From CAYMWF01 sp964394085 [NCBI: uncultured Gemmatimonadota bacterium] (GTDB taxonomy: Bacteria > GCA-2686955 > CAYMWF01), in the NCBI GenBank assembly GCA_964394085.1, contig CAYMWF010000011.1, positions 1 through 64,000 of the forward strand: DNA of 64,000 nucleotides, written 5' to 3'. Below, piece after piece: positions 44,799 to 53,362 of the stretch; position 1 is the stretch's first letter, and every line of letters begins with the position of its first letter. The position numbers and the translations under genes were made by a program. The notes beneath the pieces were generated by a model. It was given only the letters and a program-made list of their open reading frames with translations. It was not told the origin of the DNA and made no database searches.

Positions 44799-46286
44799 AT
44801 GAAACATCTTTGCCTCGCATGTTCATTTCTACTTGTGCTCGGACTCGTGAGTCTGGTTTCAGCGCAGCCGGATACGTTATGGACCTCGATCTGGGAATCG
44901 GCTCTGGATGAGAAGTTCATGAGCGTCGATGAAGCCGCCGACGGCGGTTTCATATGCTGCGGCGACCAGCGTATCGGGGATTCGGACGCGTATGTCGTGA
45001 AACTGGACGCGGATGGGAATTACGAGTGGTCCAAGTATTTCTCGGGCGAATCCGACAAGCGCGCAAATGATATCAAACAGGTCTCGGACGGCAACTACAT
45101 CCTCACCGGGTACGAGAAGTCGCTCAATAATGAAACGGACCTCCTGCTCATGAAGCTCCATTCCAGCGGTAATGTGCTCTGGGAAAAAACCTACGGTTTC
45201 CCCACTACCGATGAGTCAGGCAACGCCATCGAGGAAACGTCGGACGGCGGTTTCATAATCACCGGAAAAGGCTCTTCCGGGACATCGAGCAGGATGTCGA
45301 TCATCAAGACGGACGACGCGGGCAACGTGGAGTTCCAGGCACTTTTCACCAGCGGAGCCGAAGCCCAGGGCAAGGATATCATCGAGGTGGAGGATGGATA
45401 TGTCGCGGTCGGATGGACCAGGTCAGGAAGCGGTGATAACGATGTATACCTGCTGAAATGCGACTACTTCCTGAACGAGGTGTGGGCAAGGTTGTTCGGC
45501 GGTGATGACGGCGACGAAGGGTCAGGTCTCGCCAGAACTATCGACGGCGGCTTCGTGGTCGTTGGAAGTCAGTATGTCACAGGCCCTTACAGCTACCAGA
45601 TGTACATCGTCAAGACAAATGATGCGGGTATCGAAGAGTGGAACCTTCTCCATGGCGGGATCGGTTCAGACGGTCTGCACAGCGTAGATATGACGATGGA
45701 TGGTGACATTATTACGACCGGGTTTACGTACGAGAGCGGAAAATCCGACATCAAGCTGATGCGTATCTCGAGTTCCGGCTCCATCGACTGGGAAGTCGAC
45801 TACGGCGGCGCCGAATATGAGTCCGGATACTGTATCACTACGTTACTCGATGGAGGGTATGCTCTCGCCGGCAATACGAACTCCTTCGGATATGGCGGCT
45901 ACGATGCATGGCTCCTCAGGTTTGAATCGGAAATGGGACTCCCCGTGGTGTTGTTCATGAACCCTTACCAGTCATTGGCGCCGATGGGATGCACCCTCGA
46001 TTTCGGCATCACGTACTCGAACCTGTCTCAGACCACACAGCACGCAATAGTGAACCTCGAAGCTTACCTTCCCGGTGAGACGGAACCCGCCTGGCAGGTG
46101 TACAACCCGGCCTTCGAGTTCCCGCCCGGTGACATGACCAAGCAGTATACACTTGCCATTCCCTATACAATACCAATAGCACCGGGCTACCTCTTCGTTT
46201 CTCAGATTCTTGATCTTGATCTCGAGGTGGTTTCAGAGGATACCTTCGAGTTCGAAGTCCTCGAAGCGATGACAACGGTTCCTTAG
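44799..46286 (+). CDS. Secreted beta-propeller repeat protein
   Basis: A 495-residue exported protein: signal peptide MKHLCLACSFLLVLGLVSLVSA, then seven or so blades of about 50 residues with the pattern DGGFIxxG...D.YVVKLDADGN..W.K.FSG, as in delta-60/SBBP-like propellers. The last 130 residues (from GLPVVLFMNPYQSLAPMGC) are a separate Ig-like domain with TKQYTLAIPYTIPIAPGY. Such propellers mediate binding; no enzyme motif is visible. GGGAGG precedes the ATG by 6 bases, a near-consensus promoter lies upstream and a strong terminator directly downstream, so this is a highly expressed single-gene unit. Confidence 0.85.
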   Translation: MKHLCLACSFLLVLGLVSLVSAQPDTLWTSIWESALDEKFMSVDEAADGGFICCGDQRIGDSDAYVVKLDADGNYEWSKYFSGESDKRANDIKQVSDGNYILTGYEKSLNNETDLLLMKLHSSGNVLWEKTYGFPTTDESGNAIEETSDGGFIITGKGSSGTSSRMSIIKTDDAGNVEFQALFTSGAEAQGKDIIEVEDGYVAVGWTRSGSGDNDVYLLKCDYFLNEVWARLFGGDDGDEGSGLARTIDGGFVVVGSQYVTGPYSYQMYIVKTNDAGIEEWNLLHGGIGSDGLHSVDMTMDGDIITTGFTYESGKSDIKLMRISSSGSIDWEVDYGGAEYESGYCITTLLDGGYALAGNTNSFGYGGYDAWLLRFESEMGLPVVLFMNPYQSLAPMGCTLDFGITYSNLSQTTQHAIVNLEAYLPGETEPAWQVYNPAFEFPPGDMTKQYTLAIPYTIPIAPGYLFVSQILDLDLEVVSEDTFEFEVLEAMTTVP

Positions 46287-46310
46287 TAATAGTTGGGAAT
46301 ACGTTGCATG

Positions 46311-46353
46311 GACCGGGGTCGGCTTGCCGGCACCGGTCTCTATTTTTTCTTTT
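46311..46353 (+). terminator. Intrinsic terminator
   Basis: GACCGGGGTCGGC and GCCGGCACCGGTC form a stem with a TT loop, followed by TCTATTTTTTCTTTT. It lies 25 bases after the propeller gene's stop and slightly overlaps the convergent gene's end at 46340. Confidence 0.75.
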
Positions 46354-48640
46354 GGCGAAGGGATTGGGCGGCGGCGGCGGGGGCGAATCCGGGATGCCGT
46401 GAGAGGCATTCCTCGAGGGTGCGGGTCGCTTCGTCATGCCTGCCCAGTGCATTTTGGAGGAGCGCTAGATTATAATATCCTTCGGGTGAGTCGAGGGCCA
46501 CGGCCCGGTTGTAACTTTTGAGGGCCTGGTTGATCCGTCCCGCACGGGACTGGAGATTCCCCAGGTTTACCCAGGCGTCTCCCAGCCCGGGATCGAGTTC
46601 GACGGCGCGGAGCAGGGCCGTCTCCGCACCCGCCGCGTCATTTTGCTGCGCGAGCAGCATCCCGATATCGACGTAATTTTCCGCCCGGGCGGGCCGAAGG
46701 TCCCGGGCGGTCTCGAACTGCCGGAGAGCCTCGTCCACCCGGCCGGCGTCACGCAGAAGAGCGCCCAGATCCCGGCGAAGCCCCGCCTCATCCTGCTCGT
46801 ATTCGATCGGGTTCGAAGCGATTTCGATACCGTCCTCAAGCACCCGGACAGCGTCTCCCCTCCTCCCCTGGCGCACGAGCGAGAGAGCCAGGTTTCTGAA
46901 GGCGCGGATGTAGTTGCCCCTTGTCTCGAGCGCCTTCCTGAAATAAACCTCGGCCCGGACGGGATTCTTCTTTTCGAGAAATATCACGCCAAGATTGTTC
47001 AGGGCCATTTCATCGCCGGGATTGTTTTCAAGCTCCGCTTGGTACTCGGCGGCCGCAGCATCAAAAAGGGAATCGCGGACCGCCGGCTCCGCAGCGGCGC
47101 TCGCCTTTTCGAAAGCGATCACGCCCAGGTTCAGGTGAGCCCGCGGGTATCGGGGATTGAGTTCGAGCGTCCTGCGGAAACCAACGATTGCGCGTTCCGT
47201 TTCACCCGACCGGAGCCATGTGACAGCGTCACCGAACTCGACCTGTCCTCCCCTGTCGTTCCCCCGTAGACCGAACGGGTCGGCGGATGAAAGCGTGAAT
47301 ACCAGGATTGCCGCTCCCCAGAGCGGAATCGAAGTCCGCCAATCCCTGCGGCTGGTATTTTCTGCCAGGGCCGTCACGCCTTTCCCCGCGAAAGGCATCA
47401 TCATCGCGATCACCGGAACCCGGTAGCGGGCGGCGACGAAGAACATAATCACCGTCAACGAATATACACCGGCGAACAGAACCACCGGATAGCCCGGCCT
47501 GAGCCCACCCTCCCTTGCTGCGGCGATAAATCCCGAGACGGCAAGGGCCAGCACCATCGCAAAACTCAACGGGAGGAACCTCTGCAGCATCGACCTGCCC
47601 AGCCAGTCAGGGATATTCCGGTTGCTGCTGATTTCATGGTTTCCGAAGAACAGGATGGTTTTTTTCGTGAACAGCCGGGCGGCATCCACAGGCTGCTCAA
47701 TCCAGAATCTCAACCCTTCGCCGAAAAGGAAACTGGAAACCTGTCCCGGCAGCAGTTTATGGCCGGTAACGGATTCAGCGTAGGATGCGCAATCATAATA
47801 CTCGAAATTTCCGCCCGTCTGCGGAAACCCGGCGGGCACTCCGAACATCCCGTCCGAGTCTGGATTATTACCGGTGTAGAAGGCGAGCCCGCCCTGGGTG
47901 GATATGAGGTTGAACTCGCCCCCGACCGCGTAATTCCTCGCCGTGACCGGTAGGATGACGATCACCGCCGCCACGGGAAGAAGGAGCGCCTGGAGCCGAT
48001 GCCGTGAAGCCGCTCCTCCCGTTCCCGCCAGGAGCAACAGGGCCAGGATGGGAACCGCCGGAAGCACGGTGGGCCTGGCCAGGGCCGACAGACCGAAAAT
48101 CAAACCGGAGGCGATAGGAAGAACGGCATCCCTTCTGGTTCGAAGGGCGGGAAGCTTCTCCCACCAGGATAAAAGAAGTAGCATCCCGGCTAGATCCAGG
48201 AGAAGGATCAGGGAAGTAATCAGGAGCTCCCCGTCGAAATAGATGAACATCCCGTAGACGGCGGCCATCAATCCCGCGAGCAATCCCGCCCTTCTTCCGA
48301 AAAGAAACGCTCCGATACAGCCGATCAGGACTGCGCTGACCGAACCCATAACCGCCTGAATTATCCTGGGGGCCAGGAACCCAGGACCGAAGAACTTGAA
48401 AAACAGCCCGAGCAGGAAAGGATATAACGGCGCTTTGAAAAAGACTCCCCTGAACAGGACGCCGGACTCAGCATACCGGACCGCCTGGTTGTAATACATC
48501 AGGGGATCGTTCTCCAGGCAGGAAAAACCCGGCAATGCGGCGATTTCGGAGATGTATAACAGCCGCAATGTCAACGCGATCAAGAAAAGCAGGATAACTT
48601 GTCGACCGGTAAGATTTCGATTTCCGGCGGAAATCGCCAT
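46340..48640 (-). CDS. GT39-like membrane glycosyltransferase fused to TPRs
   Basis: A 766-residue protein. The first 430 residues hold about 11 membrane segments and the PMT/ArnT-like features ENDPLMYYNQAVRYAESG (periplasmic acidic loop) and FKAPLYPFLLGLFFKFFG, typical of GT-C/GT39 enzymes using polyprenyl-phosphate sugars. From about 440 to the end there are seven or eight TPR units (for example NPRYPRAHLNLGVIAFEKA, DEALRQFETARDLRPA). The TPR part presumably hangs in the periplasm and recruits acceptors. ATG 48640 lies 4 bases after the TGA of the upstream TPR lipoprotein gene; a TTG at 48664 would overlap it. The pair is an operon. Confidence 0.8.
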   Translation of the reverse strand: MAISAGNRNLTGRQVILLFLIALTLRLLYISEIAALPGFSCLENDPLMYYNQAVRYAESGVLFRGVFFKAPLYPFLLGLFFKFFGPGFLAPRIIQAVMGSVSAVLIGCIGAFLFGRRAGLLAGLMAAVYGMFIYFDGELLITSLILLLDLAGMLLLLSWWEKLPALRTRRDAVLPIASGLIFGLSALARPTVLPAVPILALLLLAGTGGAASRHRLQALLLPVAAVIVILPVTARNYAVGGEFNLISTQGGLAFYTGNNPDSDGMFGVPAGFPQTGGNFEYYDCASYAESVTGHKLLPGQVSSFLFGEGLRFWIEQPVDAARLFTKKTILFFGNHEISSNRNIPDWLGRSMLQRFLPLSFAMVLALAVSGFIAAAREGGLRPGYPVVLFAGVYSLTVIMFFVAARYRVPVIAMMMPFAGKGVTALAENTSRRDWRTSIPLWGAAILVFTLSSADPFGLRGNDRGGQVEFGDAVTWLRSGETERAIVGFRRTLELNPRYPRAHLNLGVIAFEKASAAAEPAVRDSLFDAAAAEYQAELENNPGDEMALNNLGVIFLEKKNPVRAEVYFRKALETRGNYIRAFRNLALSLVRQGRRGDAVRVLEDGIEIASNPIEYEQDEAGLRRDLGALLRDAGRVDEALRQFETARDLRPARAENYVDIGMLLAQQNDAAGAETALLRAVELDPGLGDAWVNLGNLQSRAGRINQALKSYNRAVALDSPEGYYNLALLQNALGRHDEATRTLEECLSRHPGFAPAAAAQSLRQKKK

Positions 48641-48644
48641 GCGG

Positions 48645-49577
48645 TCAGTCCGATTCTTCTTCAACGTTGAAACGTCGAAGCTGTCTCTCAGTCAGAGGGT
48701 CTCCTCCGGTTATGTCCAGGTACTTCTGGTATGCGCGGAGAGCTTCTTCACGCCGGTCGAGCATAAGGTTGACGTTGGTGAGTTCATCGTAAATTTCCGG
48801 GGATTCGAGGCCTCTGGCGGCACCGGCCTCCAGAACATCGAGGGCGTCGGTGTAGCGAGCATCATCCTCCAGGCAGCGGGCGAGAAAATAATAGGCTGAA
48901 GTATTCGAGGAATCAGCAGCGAGGCAGCTCGAAAAACAGCGCATCGCCTCCGCCCGCTCACCGTATTCCATGTGAAGCTGCCCAAGGGCGAAGTCCTTGT
49001 CCGGACCCTCCGGCATATTCGTCTGGATAGCTTCAATCGTTTTTTCGAATGCAACCTTTTTCTCGTGGAGGTTGACACTTACCTTGTGGAGCCTCTCGAG
49101 GATTTCGAGTCGCTCAGGGTCCAGGCTGAGCGCGGTGGAGTATACCAGGCTGGCACCTTCCAGATCTCCCGACCGATCGAGTGCGACACCAAGCCAGTAA
49201 TAGGCGTCGACGTTTTCCGGCTCCTGCATGACCGAGCGTCTCAGGTACTTGATCGAATCCCGGGAAATACCGACCTGGGCCATTGAACTGCCGAGTTCAT
49301 ATGCAAGAGTCGGGTAATCCGGATCGATCGCATAAGCTTTATCGAAAGCCTGAATCGACTCTTCAACTCTTCCCTGCGCTTTGAGAGTCTTGCCGAGATA
49401 AAAGTACGCTTTCGCATTCCCTTTGTGGGCTGAAAGTGCATCTTCAAGGGAAATCTCGGCGCTTTCGTATTTACCTGCAAAATAGAGTTCCGTGCCCTGC
49501 CGGTAAGGATCGATGGCGCATGAAGCACAGACCAGAACCGACACGCAGATAACCAGGCTGAATCTCAAGAATTTCAT
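48645..49577 (-). CDS. TPR-repeat lipoprotein
   Basis: A 310-residue exported protein made almost wholly of tetratricopeptide repeats (about eight, from YRQGTELYFAGKYESAEISL to YQKYLDITGG). The N-terminus MKFLRFSLVICVSVLVCASCAID carries a lipobox-like LVCASC, so it is probably a lipoprotein, though Cys at the -3 position is unusual. AAGGAT precedes ATG 49577. It is translationally coupled to the GT39/TPR gene downstream, and the two TPR arrays might interact. No enzymatic motif. Confidence 0.8.
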   Translation of the reverse strand: MKFLRFSLVICVSVLVCASCAIDPYRQGTELYFAGKYESAEISLEDALSAHKGNAKAYFYLGKTLKAQGRVEESIQAFDKAYAIDPDYPTLAYELGSSMAQVGISRDSIKYLRRSVMQEPENVDAYYWLGVALDRSGDLEGASLVYSTALSLDPERLEILERLHKVSVNLHEKKVAFEKTIEAIQTNMPEGPDKDFALGQLHMEYGERAEAMRCFSSCLAADSSNTSAYYFLARCLEDDARYTDALDVLEAGAARGLESPEIYDELTNVNLMLDRREEALRAYQKYLDITGGDPLTERQLRRFNVEEESD

Positions 49578-49855
49578 CAGGCCGTATCCTTTCAAGAAAA
49601 TACTATAATAGAAAGGATTATACAGTATGACCCTTTAAATTGTCAAACCGGGAATACCTTTTTACGAAGCGGCATTGAAAGCTCAAACAAGATTCCCTAT
49701 CTTATCCGGGCAACAGATGCAATGGCGATATCATCATTTCAGTATTCCTTCTTTCCTGTTTCACTAATCGAAAAAAGTCTGAACCTCCCGCTTGCGGCGC
49801 GGAGGCTGCGAGAGTATCATTGCACTACCGGCGGAAAAGAAAGGAGCGCGGAAAC

Positions 49856-51148
49856 GTGCGAATCAAACTGGTTATCTTCGAAGACGACAAGGCGGTGAAC
49901 TTCGAACCTCTCACATACACCAGGGCCGTATTCGAATTGAGGTGCGGAGGGTCGCAGCTTTACGAAAAGTATCTCCGAACCGGAAAATTCAACAGCCTTT
50001 GCCTGTTCGTGCGTCCGGAAATTTCCGAAACGGTTCAGGGCAGGTTTCTTTCTGCCGCGCGGAGCGCCACCGTAGCCGTCAACGATACGGGAGCACTGAG
50101 AGAAGATGATCTGCTGGTCGTCAACGGAAGGTTGCTGCCGGGAGACGATGGCATGCCCATTGAAAAAAACCGGGCGGCCAGGTTTACGGTGAACGGTGAG
50201 ACAGCCGCTGTTTTTTTGCCCTCGGGAACGGATCTTACCGGAAAAAACGGCGGAGATCTCGCGGGTCTCCTGACAGTAGCCGAATCCACTCTCCCCGCAG
50301 AACCGCTTTCGGGACTTCTGCTTGAATATCCCTGGGATCTCGTTTCGAACAATTCCGAAGAGATCCGGCGGGATTTCCCGCACATGGGCGCCATGGGCGA
50401 ACCGATCAAGCGGAACATACCGGGCCTGTCCATTGTCGGTGATCCGCGGCAGGTGCTTGCCGGTGACGACGTGATGATCGATCCCCAGGTGGTCATCGAC
50501 ACCCGCAAAGGGCCGGTACTCATAGCTGATAAAGTAAATATCGCACCATTCTCGAGAATAGAGGGCCCATGCTGTATCGGCGCGGGTTCCCATATCGTCG
50601 GAGCCAACATCAGAGAAGGATGCACCATCGGTCCGGTCTGCAGGATCGGCGGCGAAGTAGAGGAAAGTATAATCCAGGGATATTCGAACAAGTACCATGA
50701 CGGTTTTCTAGGGCATGCATATATGGGAGAATGGGTCAATCTTGGGGCCGGCACGACGAACAGCGACCTGAAAAATACGTATGCCGCCGTCAAGGTGCGG
50801 ATGGGCGGCGATTCCGCGCCTGTCGACACAGGATTGACCAAGGTCGGATCGTTCATCGGCGATCATGTCAAAACGAGCATAGGCACGTACCTGAATACCG
50901 GCACTGTGTTCGGAATGATGACTAATGTCGTGGGGACCGGGCAGCTCTGCCCTTCGTATATTCCGTCGTTCACATGGTTTCTGAAGGGAAAAATAAGGCG
51001 AGGTTACGGCGGATTCGACCGTTTCGCCGAAACCGCCCGTACAGCCATGTCGAGACGCGGCTGCACACTGACCGAAAAAGATATCGCTCTTTACAAACTT
51101 GTTTACGAAAGAACCGAACCCGACAGGATCGCGGTTTCAGGCTTATGA
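49856..51148 (+). CDS. GlmU-like sugar nucleotidyltransferase/acyltransferase
   Basis: A 430-residue protein of the alternative bacterial GlmU family (TIGR03991-like), which is thought to make UDP-GlcNAc in lineages lacking canonical GlmU. The N-terminal half starts VRIKLVIFEDDKAVNFEPLT with TYTRAVFELRCG, a variant nucleotidyltransferase with no GGxGTRL loop. The C-terminal half is a left-handed beta-helix (about 205-350) with hexapeptides such as VVIDTRKGPVLI, SRIEGPCCIGAG and NLGAGTTNSDLKNTY, the last close to the GlmU acetyl-CoA loop. GTG 49856 follows AAGGAG by 9 bases; the ATG-like 49820 start adds 12 basic residues and has no ribosome site. Confidence 0.83.
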   Translation: MRIKLVIFEDDKAVNFEPLTYTRAVFELRCGGSQLYEKYLRTGKFNSLCLFVRPEISETVQGRFLSAARSATVAVNDTGALREDDLLVVNGRLLPGDDGMPIEKNRAARFTVNGETAAVFLPSGTDLTGKNGGDLAGLLTVAESTLPAEPLSGLLLEYPWDLVSNNSEEIRRDFPHMGAMGEPIKRNIPGLSIVGDPRQVLAGDDVMIDPQVVIDTRKGPVLIADKVNIAPFSRIEGPCCIGAGSHIVGANIREGCTIGPVCRIGGEVEESIIQGYSNKYHDGFLGHAYMGEWVNLGAGTTNSDLKNTYAAVKVRMGGDSAPVDTGLTKVGSFIGDHVKTSIGTYLNTGTVFGMMTNVVGTGQLCPSYIPSFTWFLKGKIRRGYGGFDRFAETARTAMSRRGCTLTEKDIALYKLVYERTEPDRIAVSGL

Positions 51149-51160
51149 GAAACACTTGTT

Positions 51161-51892
51161 TTACTTGATAAAGACAGCCAGCGCCCCGCAAAGGATCGAT
51201 ATCAGCAAAAAGTCGTAAAGCATCGCGTATTTGAACTGGAGTCCGGAAACCCGGCCGGCGGACCCGAAGCGGTAAAATACGATAAAAAACAGGGCTTCCG
51301 TCGAACCGAAAGCAATAGCAGCCGCCAGAGCCTGTTGAACATCCGCTGCCAGTACCGCAAAAACAGCCACCGGAACGACAACTTCGGAGGGGCCGAGGGT
51401 TCCCAGGATTCTGTACCAGGAGGGAACTCTCAGATGGTAGTGATTGTGCTCTCCCAGGTGATTGTGCATATGCTCGTGTCTGGTCGTTCTTTCGTCCCGT
51501 CGCTCGTTGAATCCTGAATGTTCGACGGTGCTGTAATGAGTATGCATATGAAGATGGGGGTGGCTCCGCAGCCACAGCTTGACTCCCCAGACCGAGAAGG
51601 CGGCCAGGCTGGACAGCATCAGGTAGAAGGATGGTGTAAAAATAAGCTCGTTCCAGTAACCCCCGCTGGTCACGCTTTCGAAGAGCAGGCACCCGATCAG
51701 GGCGATCGGAACGGCGGCGCACGCTGAAACGATGCCCTGCAGCAGCAGGTAAATCGCTCTTTTGAAAGGATGATACTGCTGTATTGCGGCATTGCCGGTA
51801 AGTGCCCGGACTACCGACCGGCCATAAATGGAATGTGCCGTTCCGGCGGCAACGGCGACAGCCAGCAGATAGATTTCAGGTACATGACTCAT
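51161..51892 (-). CDS. Membrane protein with His-rich loop, possible metal transporter
   Basis: A 243-residue protein with six membrane segments. Between the third and fourth is a 50-residue loop very rich in histidine (HPHLHMHTHYSTVEH, then HEHMHNHLGEHNHYH), as in nickel, cobalt or zinc transporters. The flanking GTAHSIYGRS and LGPSEVVVPVAVFAVLAAD match the repeated half-motifs of NicO/UreH-like carriers loosely, but HX4DH is missing. Function is inferred as divalent metal transport. The stop is close to the convergent GlmU-like gene. The ribosome site is weak. Confidence 0.55.
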   Translation of the reverse strand: MSHVPEIYLLAVAVAAGTAHSIYGRSVVRALTGNAAIQQYHPFKRAIYLLLQGIVSACAAVPIALIGCLLFESVTSGGYWNELIFTPSFYLMLSSLAAFSVWGVKLWLRSHPHLHMHTHYSTVEHSGFNERRDERTTRHEHMHNHLGEHNHYHLRVPSWYRILGTLGPSEVVVPVAVFAVLAADVQQALAAAIAFGSTEALFFIVFYRFGSAGRVSGLQFKYAMLYDFLLISILCGALAVFIK

Positions 51893-52035
51893 GATTTTTG
51901 AACCGGGCGAATTTTCGCACCGTGATCCCTTGATTTATCGGTTTCTTTCAAGTACGTGTTTAATCCGGTCTCGCTGTTGCCGAAAGAGCCTGCGATTGAC
52001 ATTACTACGGATGAGCAGCAAAAGGAAAGTGTGTG

Positions 52036-52416
52036 ATGAGTAGAGAAGTTATCTCCACGCGGTCGGCCCCCGCCGCCATAGGTCCATATTCCCAGGCGGT
52101 CGATTCGGACGGCCTTGTATTTTTATCGGGACAGGTGCCGGTGGATCCCGCAACGGGCATCCTTGAGGAAGGCGGAATAGAAAAGCAGACTGCCAGGGTG
52201 ATGGAAAATCTGAAGGCGGTCCTTGCCGCTGCGGACCTGACTTTCGACAACGTGGTCAAGTCAACGATCTACCTGGTCGACCTTGGTGATTTTTCAGCGG
52301 TTAACGATATTTACGGAAACTTTTTCGAGAATGCACCACCCGCAAGGGCCACGGTGCAGGTCGCGGCGCTGCCGCTTGGCGCCTCTGTTGAAATCGATAT
52401 GATCGCAGCTCGGTAG
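52036..52416 (+). CDS. ridA: RidA-family enamine/imine deaminase
   Basis: A 126-residue RidA/YjgF protein, which hydrolyses reactive 2-aminoacrylate and related imines in the cytoplasm as a trimer. Diagnostic residues are in IGPYSQAV, LSGQVPVDPATG, and the Arg of PPARATVQVAALP that binds the carboxylate. ATG 52036 is preferred over the adjacent GTG because AAAGGAAA sits about 8 bases before it. It lies just upstream of purC, an association that would suit purine and amino-acid metabolism. Confidence 0.93.
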   Translation: MSREVISTRSAPAAIGPYSQAVDSDGLVFLSGQVPVDPATGILEEGGIEKQTARVMENLKAVLAAADLTFDNVVKSTIYLVDLGDFSAVNDIYGNFFENAPPARATVQVAALPLGASVEIDMIAAR

Positions 52417-52461
52417 AATAAACAGACTGCCTGCTTAATCGAGGTAAAAAGGAGTATGACG

Positions 52462-53334
52462 ATGAAAACCGTTCTAGGTGTTACTGTTCCGGATCTCCCG
52501 CGGTTGCGGTCGGGAAAAGTCAGGGAAATGTTCGACCTGGGTAACAACCTCCTGATGGTGGCGACCGACCGGATTTCGGCATTCGACGTTGTGATGAACG
52601 AGGGAATTCCGGGCAAGGGCGCCGCCCTGACCGCAATATCCTCCTTCTGGTTCGACTATGTGGGAAATCGAATTCCCCATCATTTCGAATCCACCGACCT
52701 TTCGGGTCTCGGATTTGGACCCGATGAGTTTTCCATGCTGTCCGGACGCTCCATGATAGTGAAAAAAGCAGATCCTCTGCCCGTTGAATGCATCGTCCGC
52801 GGATACCTCGCCGGTTCCGGGTGGGCCGAATATAAAAGGACGGGCACGGTTCACAAGATGCCGATGCCGGCCGGCATCTCGGAATCAGGTCGCTTCCCCG
52901 AGCCGATTTTCACCCCGTCGACCAAGAGCGACGAGGGCCATGATATCAACATCTCTTTCGAGGAAATGACCGACATTGTCGGTAAAGAAACGGCGGATCT
53001 CCTCAGAAACCATTCGCTGGATCTCTACTCCCTCGCGGGTGGGAGAGCTAACGAAAAAGGAATCATCATAGCCGACACCAAGTTCGAGTTCGGCGTGACG
53101 GACGACGGGATCATACTGATAGACGAGGTATTGACTCCCGACTCGTCCCGCTTCTGGCCCGCCGCGCTATACGAACAGGGGCGCTCTCAACCGAGTCTCG
53201 ACAAGCAGTACCTCAGGGATTACCTTTCCGGGCTGGACTGGGATAAAACGCCTCCGCCGCCGACCCTGCCGGCAGAGATCGTCCGCGAAACCGCGGCGAA
53301 ATATGAAGAAATCAAATCCCTGTTGATCGGTTGA
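52462..53334 (+). CDS. purC: SAICAR synthase
   Basis: A 290-residue phosphoribosylaminoimidazole-succinocarboxamide synthase, step eight of de novo purine synthesis. Signatures are LRSGKVREMFDLG, ATDRISAFDVVMNEGIPGKG, VECIVRGYLAGSGW, FEFGVTDDGIILIDEVLTPDSSRFWP and the C-terminal KQYLRDYL. The longer class typical of many Gram-negatives and yeast is evident. ATG 52462 is 7 bases after AAAAAGGAG; an in-frame ATG at 52456 is only one base away from the same site. Between ridA and the NSS transporter, all on the plus strand. Confidence 0.96.
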   Translation: MKTVLGVTVPDLPRLRSGKVREMFDLGNNLLMVATDRISAFDVVMNEGIPGKGAALTAISSFWFDYVGNRIPHHFESTDLSGLGFGPDEFSMLSGRSMIVKKADPLPVECIVRGYLAGSGWAEYKRTGTVHKMPMPAGISESGRFPEPIFTPSTKSDEGHDINISFEEMTDIVGKETADLLRNHSLDLYSLAGGRANEKGIIIADTKFEFGVTDDGIILIDEVLTPDSSRFWPAALYEQGRSQPSLDKQYLRDYLSGLDWDKTPPPPTLPAEIVRETAAKYEEIKSLLIG

Positions 53335-53362
53335 GTTCAAGGTTAAACCGAAAGGAAAGATT

